A DNA stretch of 64,000 nt from Candidatus Poribacteria bacterium (GTDB taxonomy: Bacteria; Poribacteria; WGA-4E; PCPOR2b): contig JAJDUM010000007.1 of NCBI GenBank assembly GCA_022826645.1, positions 53,062-117,061 of the forward strand, given 5' to 3'. Both the position numbers and the translations under genes were made by a program. The notes beneath the pieces were generated by a model. That model saw only the letters and a list, made by a program, of their open reading frames with translations. It made no database searches and was not told where the DNA came from. Shown here piece after piece: positions 1-8,274 of this stretch; within the stretch, counting starts at the first letter, position 1, and each line of letters opens with the position of its first letter.

Positions 1-1
1 G

Positions 2-79
2 AAAGAGACAGAGGCGGGCAAACCTGCTCTGCTTGAAATCATCACGCGTGAGGAAACCGACTTTTCACTGGGAATCTAA
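2..79 (+). CDS. C-terminal tail of an upstream gene, possibly a thiamine-diphosphate enzyme
   Basis: Only the last 25 codons of a gene that begins before the window are present, ending in TAA at 77-79. The tail contains KPALLEIITREETDFS. The KPALLEIIT element resembles the last strand of acetolactate-synthase-type thiamine-diphosphate enzymes, where an 'xPALIEVxT' ending is common. Twenty-five residues cannot prove this, so the family is a guess and only the presence of an open frame up to the stop is seen directly. The gene runs in the same direction as the metallohydrolase that starts 89 bases later. Confidence 0.4.
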   Translation, partial: KETEAGKPALLEIITREETDFSLGI

Positions 80-168
80 CCGCAAAAACGGGGGAGTGGT
101 GTGGGGATAATTACGCCGCTTCCCCAAGCCCCATCCCCAAAGTTCGCAATAGAAAGGAGCCACCTCTC

Positions 169-2643
169 ATGGCAGATTATCAACCGCTCGATTTGTCAAC
201 GTTATGTAATGCAGGGTTTGAAGTTTTGGGCACGAACGCGAGTGCGCCCATAGGCGAGCAGGCCTTCCGTGGTCTTCCGTTTTTGGTCAACGCGGACGAT
301 TCAAAATGTTTCATCGCACTTAATGACGGTTCCGGAAGCGTGACGATCCCTATCAACCAATCCGCACGCCGCATTGTCATCGCACATCGCCTGTTGGAAT
401 CTGATCTGATGGAGGGCGGTGCCTTAGGCAAACCTGTCGCAGATTATGTGTTCCGTCTCGCAGAAGATGCCGAAATTCGTATTCCCATCCGTGAGCGATT
501 TGAAATTGCCCATCTCTCCGAAGGTGGATCGCCCTTTCACGCACTCCCTGATCAGAATGACCAACTGATGCCGCGTTATGAGGGGAGCTGGGAGGATATG
601 GGCAGGCGTCAGACTGAGGTGTCGCGTGGCACAGCGCGAGGCTACTATCTGTGGTCCTGGGAAAATCCGCATCCAGACCGTGAGATCGAATCGCTGGAAA
701 TTGTTCCGAGCGGTCCCCACTTCATCGTCGCTGGAATCACACTTTCACACGTTGACGAGCATCCCTTTGTCCGAGGAGGAAAGCGTGAAGCACGTCTAAC
801 CCTGACCAGTCCTGAAGATGCCGAGAAGCCGTTTGATCTTGATGTTGAAGTCGATCGGGGAATTGCCACCTATGTTCATGCACTGCCCGAAGCCTCGACC
901 GATGATTTTGTCAACGATGATTTCGCCGGTTGGGGGGAAGCGCAGAACCCTAAGTCGAGCCCAGCCTATGTTGAGGTAGCCGCCATTCCATCAGCAACGG
1001 TGACGGTCAAGCAGGGTGAGGAAAAAGTGGGTGAGGTCCAGTGGGGTGATGTCGAAGAGAAGAAGGTAGTCGAAACCCCACGAATGCGCGTGGAACTGCT
1101 GGACCGTGGACGGAATTGGGTCCATGTGAATGTCCTCGATGACGACACAGGCAACCCAGTCCCCTGCCGTGTACACTTCCGCTCGCCGGAGGGTATTCCG
1201 TACCAGCCGTACGGGCATCACAACCAAGTCAATTCTAATCTCGGCAGTTGGCATATTGACATTGGTGGTGATCTCCGGCTCGGACAAGTCACCTACGCAT
1301 ACATTGATGGTCGTTGTCAGGGATGGCTACCGCGCGGTGAGGTTATTGTGGATATCGCGCGAGGATTTGAGTACGAGCCGTTACGGACGCGGGTGAATAT
1401 CGAACCGGGGCAACGCGAACTGACGCTGCGTCTCAAACGATGGATCCACATGAACGCAGAGGGATGGTACAGCGGCGATTCGCACGTTCACTTCCTCTCG
1501 ACACAGGGGAGCCACACGGAGTCTCAAGGCGAAGATCTCAACATTGTCAATCTACTCCCGTCACAGTGGGGAAATCTCTTCACCAACACGGAGGACTTTA
1601 CCGGCAAGCCGAGTATTTCGCAAGATGGTAATAACATCGTGTATGTCGGTCAAGAGAATCGGCAGCACTTTCTCGGTCATCTCATCCTATGGGGGCTAAA
1701 GGAGCCGGTGATGCCGTGGTGTAGCGATGGTCCCGGTGAATCTGAACTCGGAGGGACACTGGAAATCACGATGAGTGATTGGGCGGATCAGTGTCATGCA
1801 CAGGGCGGATCGGTCATCATTCCGCACCTCCCAAACCCGAACGGTGAGCCCGCAGCACTGATAGCCACCGGTCGCGTGGATGGCGTAGAAATGTTGCGTC
1901 ATGCACCGTTCAACCATCTTGAATATTACCGTTATCTCAACTGCGGTTATCGGCTGCCACTGGTAGGTGGAACGGACAAGATGAGCAGCGATGTACCTGT
2001 TGGTATCTATCGTACCTACGCATATCTGCCGGACCAGGAATTTACCTACGACAACTGGTGTAAAAGTGTATCGCAGGGAAGGACATTTCATAGTGGTGGT
2101 CCCATTATCAACCTCACAGTGGACGGACACCATATCGGTGATACAATGCAGCTATCGGGTGCCGGTACAGTTGAGGTCGAAGCGTGGGCGGAGAGTATCT
2201 TCCCAATCCACACCCTCGAAATCGTCCAAGCTGGACGTGTCGTGGCGTCAACAGAAGATAGCAAAGGCACACGACGGCTGGAATTGAAAGCGCAGGTAAA
2301 GGTAGATGGACACACATGGGTTGCCGCTCGATGTGGTGCTCCCAACTATACCAGTATTCCCCATCACGATGGCTGGGGACGAGGGATATTTGCCCACACC
2401 TCTCCGGTCTATATTGCCTGCGGAGGCGAATGGTGGATGTTCGACAAGGATGCCGCGCAGTATATGCTTACGCTCATTGATGGCAACCTGACCTATATCC
2501 GTCAAACAGCTGCTCGACATGAGCCCGGTACGGCGACACACCATCACGGCGAGGACAATCATCTCACTTACCTTGAGCGCCCGTTCGTTGAAGCTCGTGC
2601 AGCGATTCACCGGCGGATGCATCAACTGGGGATTGCGCATTAA
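169..2643 (+). CDS. CehA/McbA-family metallohydrolase (PHP-like domain)
   Basis: Predicted metal-dependent hydrolase of 824 residues. The first ~420 residues look like beta-sandwich modules without recognisable catalytic motifs. A PHP-like hydrolase domain follows, opening with GWYSGDSHVHF, in which His439 and His441 form the first metal-binding HxH. Further likely ligands lie in IPHLPNPNGE (about residue 560) and GGTDKMSSDVPVG (about residue 600). This arrangement is known for CehA/McbA proteins, the family of carbaryl hydrolases, but most members have unknown substrates, so the substrate here is not predictable. There is no signal peptide, so it is probably cytoplasmic. AGGAGCC lies upstream of the ATG. 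It is followed by a PhyH dioxygenase 63 bases downstream, and a shared transcript is likely. Confidence 0.8.
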   Translation: MADYQPLDLSTLCNAGFEVLGTNASAPIGEQAFRGLPFLVNADDSKCFIALNDGSGSVTIPINQSARRIVIAHRLLESDLMEGGALGKPVADYVFRLAEDAEIRIPIRERFEIAHLSEGGSPFHALPDQNDQLMPRYEGSWEDMGRRQTEVSRGTARGYYLWSWENPHPDREIESLEIVPSGPHFIVAGITLSHVDEHPFVRGGKREARLTLTSPEDAEKPFDLDVEVDRGIATYVHALPEASTDDFVNDDFAGWGEAQNPKSSPAYVEVAAIPSATVTVKQGEEKVGEVQWGDVEEKKVVETPRMRVELLDRGRNWVHVNVLDDDTGNPVPCRVHFRSPEGIPYQPYGHHNQVNSNLGSWHIDIGGDLRLGQVTYAYIDGRCQGWLPRGEVIVDIARGFEYEPLRTRVNIEPGQRELTLRLKRWIHMNAEGWYSGDSHVHFLSTQGSHTESQGEDLNIVNLLPSQWGNLFTNTEDFTGKPSISQDGNNIVYVGQENRQHFLGHLILWGLKEPVMPWCSDGPGESELGGTLEITMSDWADQCHAQGGSVIIPHLPNPNGEPAALIATGRVDGVEMLRHAPFNHLEYYRYLNCGYRLPLVGGTDKMSSDVPVGIYRTYAYLPDQEFTYDNWCKSVSQGRTFHSGGPIINLTVDGHHIGDTMQLSGAGTVEVEAWAESIFPIHTLEIVQAGRVVASTEDSKGTRRLELKAQVKVDGHTWVAARCGAPNYTSIPHHDGWGRGIFAHTSPVYIACGGEWWMFDKDAAQYMLTLIDGNLTYIRQTAARHEPGTATHHHGEDNHLTYLERPFVEARAAIHRRMHQLGIAH

Positions 2644-2671
2644 TGAAACGTGAAGCGTGAAACGTAATGCG
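2644..2671. repeat. Four tandem imperfect heptamers (TGAAACG type)
   Basis: Directly after the stop codon of the metallohydrolase are four 7-base units in a row: TGAAACG, TGAAGCG, TGAAACG and TAATGCG. The tract ends before the ribosome binding site of the next gene. It is a short simple repeat with no evident regulatory role. Confidence 0.6.
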
Positions 2672-2706
2672 TAAAATATCAAGGTGAAAATAATGGAGGT
2701 CTGCCC

Positions 2707-3528
2707 ATGACCAAACTGGTGTCAAGCGGTTCAGATAAGCCGGAGGATTTCGGTTTAACTGATGACCAGATTACGCAATTCAAGCTCAACGGGTTCCTCG
2801 TGGTTGAGGATGTTTTATCGGCAGAAGAGGTAGAGACCCTTTCTGCCCATACCGACCTTATAGCTGCTGGCGAGGCAGAAAACATTCCGGAGACCAGTAT
2901 CCAACTCGAAAAGATTTTCAGTGACGGCTCAAGGTCCGTAGAAAATCAGGTCCTATCTGTCCGCAAGCTATTCAACATCGCTGTCTACGACGAAATCATG
3001 TGGGCGCATGTCTGCAATCCCAAAATTGTCAACATCGTTGCGGGGTTGCTGGGTACTGATGATATCAAGATGTACGGCGACCAACTCTTCATGAAAGCGC
3101 CAGACGGAGTTGGCACAGCGCAGCGTTGGCACCAAGATTCCGCCTCCTGGCGTGATATCTTCCCAAAAGATCTGGTTAGCGCATGGACGGCTATTGACCA
3201 CGCAACACTGGATAACGGATGCCTAAATTTCGTACCCGGAACGCACCGCTGGGGCATGATGCGTGGCGAGCAGTTGGCACCGTTTCTGGAAGACTTAGGG
3301 AGCGACGAATGGCCAATTATCCCCGTACCGCTGAGACCCGGCAGCATCAGCTTCCACCACAGTCTTACACTGCATCAAAGCGGTCCTAATAACACCAATA
3401 CACGTCGCCGCGGTTACGCTGTACACTACATGCGCGCGACCTCACGTAAAGATAAATCGATAACCGATGCGCCGAAGATGCCCCCTTTTAAGCAGGTGAG
3501 AGGTCGTTCTTGGCAAGGACGTGTGTGA
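2707..3528 (+). CDS. Phytanoyl-CoA dioxygenase family protein (PhyH copy 1)
   Basis: Fe(II)/2-oxoglutarate-dependent oxygenase of 273 residues, a normal length for the family. The iron ligands are visible as the HxD of RWHQDSASW (His142, Asp144) and a distal His in LHQSGPN (His223). An Arg in the following RRRGY (233-235) is positioned to bind 2-oxoglutarate. The family hydroxylates varied substrates such as lipids, secondary metabolites and osmolytes; the sequence does not say which. GGAGG precedes the ATG. The next gene starts 13 bases downstream, or overlaps by 8 if its upstream GTG is used. It is one of five PhyH paralogues in this window and they are clearly divergent from each other. 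Confidence 0.9.
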   Translation: MTKLVSSGSDKPEDFGLTDDQITQFKLNGFLVVEDVLSAEEVETLSAHTDLIAAGEAENIPETSIQLEKIFSDGSRSVENQVLSVRKLFNIAVYDEIMWAHVCNPKIVNIVAGLLGTDDIKMYGDQLFMKAPDGVGTAQRWHQDSASWRDIFPKDLVSAWTAIDHATLDNGCLNFVPGTHRWGMMRGEQLAPFLEDLGSDEWPIIPVPLRPGSISFHHSLTLHQSGPNNTNTRRRGYAVHYMRATSRKDKSITDAPKMPPFKQVRGRSWQGRV

Positions 3529-3541
3529 GGTTGAACGCAAA

Positions 3542-4597
3542 ATGTCACATCGGCAGCGGCTGCTAACAACCTTCCTTATCCTTTGTTTGATCGCTATCTT
3601 TGGGCTTGGGATACAGGGGAGTTCGGTTGAGTCAGCGAATCTAATCTCTGCAACACCTCTATCCCAAACCGCGCTTCAGTTGCGATTTGACCGAACCCTA
3701 AACCCCGGAGCAGCAGAGGATCTGTCAAATTACCGAATAGAGCCGAAAATTGAGGTCGAATGGGCAACGCTCCACTCACGGGGGACTATTGTACATCTCT
3801 CCATCAGTCCACTTAAAATTGATAAGAACTACACCCTAAGCGTTCACGGTATAGTTGTCCCAAAGAAGGAAGTCACTATTGCCCTGCCAGAGATCATGGA
3901 TATAACCTTTGGTGAAGGTCAAAGGGTGACGTTTTCAGGATGGGTGCGGGATACCAGTTTAATCGTCGATCCACAGAAGAAGTTGAGAAACTATAATGCC
4001 GGTGCCGAAGAATTCCTGCTGTGTACACCTATCGGCGGTGTCTTCTTCCTCGCTTTTGACATCATGGAGGCGTTCGAGGAAATCGGTATCACGCAAGAGA
4101 CCAGCATCCTAAATGCTTCTATCAGCCTCCATGCAGAATCCGTCGGAAACGATATACCCCAGCAGATTATTATTCGGCGTGTGCTGCTTCCCTGGCATGA
4201 GGGGGCACAGAAATCCCAGCCCGCGCAAGAGAATGAACTGACTTATAACAGTGCGATGCACCAAAATTTTCCGTGGAATAAACCCCCGGCGCAAGCGATG
4301 TTAGGGGGTGTTAACGGTGAGGAACCGAGTGATTACAACGGCTCTGAGGATGTCGCATATCGAATCGATGGATTGACAGAGATTGGTGCTGCTGAAGGAC
4401 GATATCTCTGGCACGGAAGCTCGATAACAGAAGCCGTTCGTTTTTGGTTCGCCTATCCGGATTATAGCTACGGTTACCTGTTTGCGCTGCGGGACGGCAC
4501 AGCGCCTGTCCGTTTCTCTTCCAAAGAGCACCCCAATGACACCCACCGACCTGTGCTAACAATTCAGTATAACACAAGGGTAGGAAATAACGAGTGA
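3542..4597 (+). CDS. Secreted DNRLRE-domain protein with an N-terminal Ig-like module
   Basis: Exported protein of about 351 residues. It opens with a basic stretch and a hydrophobic segment (LLTTFLILCLIAIFGLGI), a signal peptide. Next comes a short module resembling the bacterial Ig-like domain found before DNRLRE domains (SATPLSQTALQLRFDRTL). Residues ~130-351 have the DNRLRE pattern: an LRNYNAGAEEFLL start, a VFFLAFDI core strand, a LLPWHEGAQ loop and a final RPVLTIQY strand. DNRLRE (CBM96-like) modules are known from secreted carbohydrate-binding or adhesive proteins. I chose the ATG at 3542. An in-frame GTG at 3521 would overlap the PhyH stop region by 8 bases. It converges on waaA. Confidence 0.75.
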   Translation: MSHRQRLLTTFLILCLIAIFGLGIQGSSVESANLISATPLSQTALQLRFDRTLNPGAAEDLSNYRIEPKIEVEWATLHSRGTIVHLSISPLKIDKNYTLSVHGIVVPKKEVTIALPEIMDITFGEGQRVTFSGWVRDTSLIVDPQKKLRNYNAGAEEFLLCTPIGGVFFLAFDIMEAFEEIGITQETSILNASISLHAESVGNDIPQQIIIRRVLLPWHEGAQKSQPAQENELTYNSAMHQNFPWNKPPAQAMLGGVNGEEPSDYNGSEDVAYRIDGLTEIGAAEGRYLWHGSSITEAVRFWFAYPDYSYGYLFALRDGTAPVRFSSKEHPNDTHRPVLTIQYNTRVGNNE

Positions 4598-4617
4598 TGT
4601 TCTCGATATCCGACGCG

Positions 4618-5925
4618 TTATGCCGTTAGGTAGGACCTTATCTGATCCAATGTACGCTCGGATGCCCCCAAATTCTCCTCAATGACCTGCTTCCCGATCT
4701 GTCCCATCCGAGCCCGTTCCGCCGCATCCGAAAGCCACGATGTGAGCACATCTGCCATCTCCTGAGCGTTATTAATCAACCGAGCTGCCCCTCGCGTTTT
4801 CAGGATACCTGCCTCATAGGCGTTGTGAATCGTGGGACCGAATAAAATCGGTTTCGCCATTGCTGCTGGTTCCATCACGTTGTGGACACTCCCGTGGAAA
4901 CTCCCACCGACGAACGCCACCTCCCCTAACCTGTACAGCTGTGCTAACAGGCCAACGGTGTCAATCACAATGACATCAGTTTCGCTCAGATCAATACCTT
5001 CCCGTAGCTCTGAGAAGTAGACCCCGGAAAGACCTAGATCATCAAGCTGCGCCCGAATTTCATCGATCCGTTCCGGAGTCGGTTCGTGGGGCACGAGGAT
5101 CAAGTGTGGCAGGTTGTTGGAATCTGGAGTATGCGAGTTGTTTTCACGTAAATGTTGGTACGCCTCAAGCACGACTCGTTCATCCTCCAAGTAAGTGCTG
5201 CCTGCAATTAAGATTGGGCGTTTCAGTGTCGGTTGACCCAGAAAAAAATCAGCCTTCCCATTAACAGCGACCGCACGTTGGTATACACGGTCAAAGCGGG
5301 TATCTCCTGTTACCTCAATCTGTGCGGACAGTGGACAGATCAGGCGAAATCGTTGTGCATCGTCCTCCGAAATTACGCAGTGTACCGAGATGTATTGATG
5401 GACAGCTCTGAAAAAAGGGCGCGCAAATGAGGCTAACCGTTTAGATTCTGGATGCAGCGTCCCTGCGATGAGCGCGATAGGAACGCCGCGCTTAGCAGCA
5501 CACCAAACAAGGTTGGGCCAAATGTCAAACTTGGAAAAGACGAGAAGAGATGGCTTGATGATTTGAAAGAGGCGTTCTGCGTTTCGAGCGGTATCCAACG
5601 GAAGATATATAGCCGCATCGTGGTGAGGATAGCTTGTTACGTTGGAATGGACGGAGGGGGAAAAGTACGTTAAGACGATGCACGACTCATCTTTGAGTGC
5701 TTCGATGAGCGGTTTGGCTTGTTCAAATTCTCCAACAGATGTGAAATGAAACCACGTCGTCTGATTCAGTTTTCGTCCTGATTGCAGCTGTTCTGCGATT
5801 GAGTCGAAAACGCCTCGCCGCCCGGCAAGTCCTTCTCGGATCTTGGGACTAAACCGAGCAGCTATGTAATACCCAACGGTCAGCGCGGGGATTACAAGAG
5901 TATTATAGAGCGTTTTCCAGACCAT
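4618..5925 (-). CDS. waaA: 3-deoxy-D-manno-octulosonic acid (Kdo) transferase
   Basis: Inner-membrane glycosyltransferase (435 residues, usual length) that transfers Kdo from CMP-Kdo to the lipid A precursor. It starts with a membrane-anchoring segment (TLYNTLVIPALTVGYYIAA). The GT30 N-domain motif with the catalytic Glu is in WFHFTSVGEFEQAKPL. SKFDIWPNLVW and the C-domain donor-binding block FVGGSFHGSVHNVMEPAA are typical of the family. It implies a Gram-negative cell with LPS or a Kdo-containing lipid. It sits 17 bases downstream of trxA on the same strand and is probably co-transcribed with it. I did not see other lpx or kds genes nearby. Confidence 0.93.
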   Translation of the reverse strand: MVWKTLYNTLVIPALTVGYYIAARFSPKIREGLAGRRGVFDSIAEQLQSGRKLNQTTWFHFTSVGEFEQAKPLIEALKDESCIVLTYFSPSVHSNVTSYPHHDAAIYLPLDTARNAERLFQIIKPSLLVFSKFDIWPNLVWCAAKRGVPIALIAGTLHPESKRLASFARPFFRAVHQYISVHCVISEDDAQRFRLICPLSAQIEVTGDTRFDRVYQRAVAVNGKADFFLGQPTLKRPILIAGSTYLEDERVVLEAYQHLRENNSHTPDSNNLPHLILVPHEPTPERIDEIRAQLDDLGLSGVYFSELREGIDLSETDVIVIDTVGLLAQLYRLGEVAFVGGSFHGSVHNVMEPAAMAKPILFGPTIHNAYEAGILKTRGAARLINNAQEMADVLTSWLSDAAERARMGQIGKQVIEENLGASERTLDQIRSYLTA

Positions 5926-5942
5926 GGTATGACGCGGTACGC

Positions 5943-6269
5943 TTATATTGCAGACAGGATTTTGTCTTTAATTGCATCCTTTGGTAGGGCACCAACAATC
6001 TGCTCAGCGACGGTTCCTTCTTTGATGACCAGGAGCGTTGGGATGCTACGAATACCATATTTCATTGCTGTTTCGCGGTTGTCATCCACATTCAATTTTC
6101 CCACCTTGAAGGTGCCAATATTCTCATCAGCAAGTTGTTCAAGTGTCGGCGCAATCATTTTGCAGGGACCGCACCATTCTGCCCAAAAATCGACGACAAT
6201 TGGCGTGTCGGAATTTAACACAGTATCTTCAAAATTGTCATCCGTGACTTCTATAACATTCTCAGCCAT
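5943..6269 (-). CDS. trxA: Thioredoxin
   Basis: Cytoplasmic disulfide reductase of 108 residues. The active site is WAEWCGPCKM with Cys33 and Cys36, and the cis-proline is in IRSIPTLLV. The ATG at 6269 is preceded by AAGGAG with good spacing. The longer reading frame extending to 6491 runs into the DUF4340 gene and has no family-like sequence before MAENVIEV, so it was not used. The gene has its own promoter in the 82-base gap behind the DUF4340 stop (see 6312-6340) and probably reads on into waaA. Confidence 0.95.
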   Translation of the reverse strand: MAENVIEVTDDNFEDTVLNSDTPIVVDFWAEWCGPCKMIAPTLEQLADENIGTFKVGKLNVDDNRETAMKYGIRSIPTLLVIKEGTVAEQIVGALPKDAIKDKILSAI

Positions 6270-6311
6270 GAATTGTCTCCTTACGAAAATAGTAGTACAA
6301 AATACACTAAT

Positions 6312-6340
6312 ATAATACCTCAGAAAATTGAGAGAGTCAA
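6312..6340 (-). promoter_or_regulatory. Sigma-70-type promoter for trxA-waaA
   Basis: On the minus strand TTGACT (-35) and TATTAT (-10) are separated by exactly 17 bases, each one mismatch from consensus. The start of trxA lies about 45 bases downstream of the -10 box, followed by AAGGAG. This gives thioredoxin and waaA an entry point independent of the upstream DUF4340 gene. Confidence 0.6.
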
Positions 6341-6351
6341 ATGGATTACGA

Positions 6352-8157
6352 TCAATTTTCGTCCGGTATTGCTCGCAGATCATCCACCGTTTTTGTGAGA
6401 TTTTCCACAATCTCTTTCTTGAGGAGAAAAACTGTCTTTGGTACGTTCCGCAAGCGTCCGTAGTGCTGTGTATTGTCGGCAGATTTTCCAATTGTTACCC
6501 GGTGCTCTGTGCGATCTTTCAATGTCACCACAAGTTGAATTTCCGGCGCGTCAAATCCTGTCGCTGCTACGGTTGGGGCCACCGGTAAGAACGCCTCAAC
6601 GGTCAACTGGTTTACCTGCTCGATGATGCTGCGAACTGCTCCATTTTTTGCTGGCTCTTGGACTGGATGCGTCAGTCGCCAATTCGTCCCCTGTTTTTGA
6701 CAGGTCAAATTGACATTGCCATGTTTTAGCGCAACTTTGGAGACAGCATCGCTGTCGAAATCAAGGATCTGCTTGTGTCGGAGTTCAGCAACTCCCATCC
6801 CAAGGAGGTCGACAATCTTCCCCTTAACTAAGAAGACGGTGTCAGCGTTCTGGGATTTGACATAGACGTTATCCCCCTTCGTCTTCCCAACAAGCAGCAC
6901 GGCAGGTTCGGTATCAGGGACCATAAACGACGCCTGAATCGAAGGTAAATCCAAGCCGTAAGGATGAAGACTCTTCGCCTGATCGTCGGCGAACGCAACC
7001 GCCTTTAGCGCATCCACACCGAATAAAAGGTCATCTACCGCTTCCGCGTCTGCCTTCAACGTAACCGGGGACGTAATCTCCCATTCGCCGTCCGCATTTT
7101 TCTGACACATAATCCTGTCTTCCCTTTGGCGGAGCGTGAACCGATGGGTAGCCGTGCGTTGGAAGTCAATGATCCGTTTGTCGCGGAGATCGAAAACGGT
7201 TCTGTCCAGTGTTGTGTAAATCTCCCTATTGACTGCGTAAACGGCATGATGATCCGGGCGTGCGACATAAATTCGTCCGCCTATTCCTGCATCGCTACCG
7301 ATCTGTAGTTCCTGTTTCGGGGCATCAGCCGTGAACTGAAGTGTAACGGTAATTTTCGGGGGGCTGAGCCCATAATTTGCAGGATCGTAGTCACCAGCCG
7401 CCTCAAAGACCACCGCTTTCAAACCAGCAAGTGCCGCCACGATTTCTTGAATTGATCTGGTATCGGCTTTTGCTTCCACCGGTTGAATCATTTTCCATTC
7501 ACCCGCGTCCCCAGCTGTGTCACTGTTCAAACCGATCTGGCTTTCGCAATGGATCTCAGGCTGGCTCCCAACTCGCAGATGGAGTGCTGTTACCGCAGCC
7601 GGTGAAAAGTTGAAAATATCCCGATCCCGCAGGTCCGAAGGCGATTTTGTAAAGTCATCCAGCGCGCTCGATTCTATCAGAAAGATATGGGATTCGGACT
7701 GCTCTTGTGTGTAAACGGAATAGTTGACGGTCTTATTACCAATGAAAAAGGTTCTGGCTGGGGCTTCTCCCCCTGTCCATAATTCGATTTGGATATTGGG
7801 TGGCTGTAATCCGTACTGTGCATAATCTTCCGCTTCGAGTGTCTGCTTGACCTTCTTTTCTAACAGATCGTTCAGCATCTCATTGACCTTAGCCGCGTCA
7901 GCTTCAGCAGTGAAGGGGGCTGTCAGTTTCCAGACACCGTCGGCGTTTTTCGCTAATGTTAGAGATCGATACGATTCGTCCTTGAACGATAAGCGTATCC
8001 GCTGAATTCTGTCCTCATTGAGCGTATAAATCTTGCGGATCTTCTGAGCTTCCGCCTCCGACTGTTCTGCGTCGGGAGATGGACGCCCGAAAAAGAAATA
8101 TGCACCACCGAGTACGATGAATACTGCAAGAAAAATCAACGTCGTTTTGAAATTCAC
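6352..8157 (-). CDS. DUF4340 repeat protein, membrane-anchored
   Basis: Protein of 601 residues with one N-terminal transmembrane helix (FKTTLIFLAVFIVLGGAYFF) and a large outer part. I see four related segments, each with a 'W.lt.Pv...AD...v..ll..l' pattern followed by a 'yGL..P' element and a 'LR.k.i.dF' element. Examples are VWKLTAPFTAEADA, EWKMIQPVEAKADT, EWEITSPVTLKADA and NWRLTHPVQ. This is the DUF4340 family, normally encoded next to GldG-type ABC exporters. Here no exporter adjoins it; the nearest ABC-2 pair is 35 kb away. The start is a GTG at 8157, chosen because AGGAGGTG lies 7 bases before it; an ATG at 8202 has no comparable site. The function is unknown. Confidence 0.8.
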   Translation of the reverse strand: MNFKTTLIFLAVFIVLGGAYFFFGRPSPDAEQSEAEAQKIRKIYTLNEDRIQRIRLSFKDESYRSLTLAKNADGVWKLTAPFTAEADAAKVNEMLNDLLEKKVKQTLEAEDYAQYGLQPPNIQIELWTGGEAPARTFFIGNKTVNYSVYTQEQSESHIFLIESSALDDFTKSPSDLRDRDIFNFSPAAVTALHLRVGSQPEIHCESQIGLNSDTAGDAGEWKMIQPVEAKADTRSIQEIVAALAGLKAVVFEAAGDYDPANYGLSPPKITVTLQFTADAPKQELQIGSDAGIGGRIYVARPDHHAVYAVNREIYTTLDRTVFDLRDKRIIDFQRTATHRFTLRQREDRIMCQKNADGEWEITSPVTLKADAEAVDDLLFGVDALKAVAFADDQAKSLHPYGLDLPSIQASFMVPDTEPAVLLVGKTKGDNVYVKSQNADTVFLVKGKIVDLLGMGVAELRHKQILDFDSDAVSKVALKHGNVNLTCQKQGTNWRLTHPVQEPAKNGAVRSIIEQVNQLTVEAFLPVAPTVAATGFDAPEIQLVVTLKDRTEHRVTIGKSADNTQHYGRLRNVPKTVFLLKKEIVENLTKTVDDLRAIPDEN

Positions 8158-8274
8158 GTCTGAATCACCTCCTGTTTTACCTGTCCATTCACCACTTTGC
8201 ACACCCCATACGAGACGTCGGATGCAGAATCGAACGTCTTTTCAAACGCTCACCGATTGTATCAGATAAACCGT

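Noticed and set aside
5943..6491. Extended thioredoxin with 74 extra N-terminal residues
   Set aside because: The extension overlaps the DUF4340 coding end and lacks any thioredoxin feature, while the ATG at 6269 has a good ribosome binding site.
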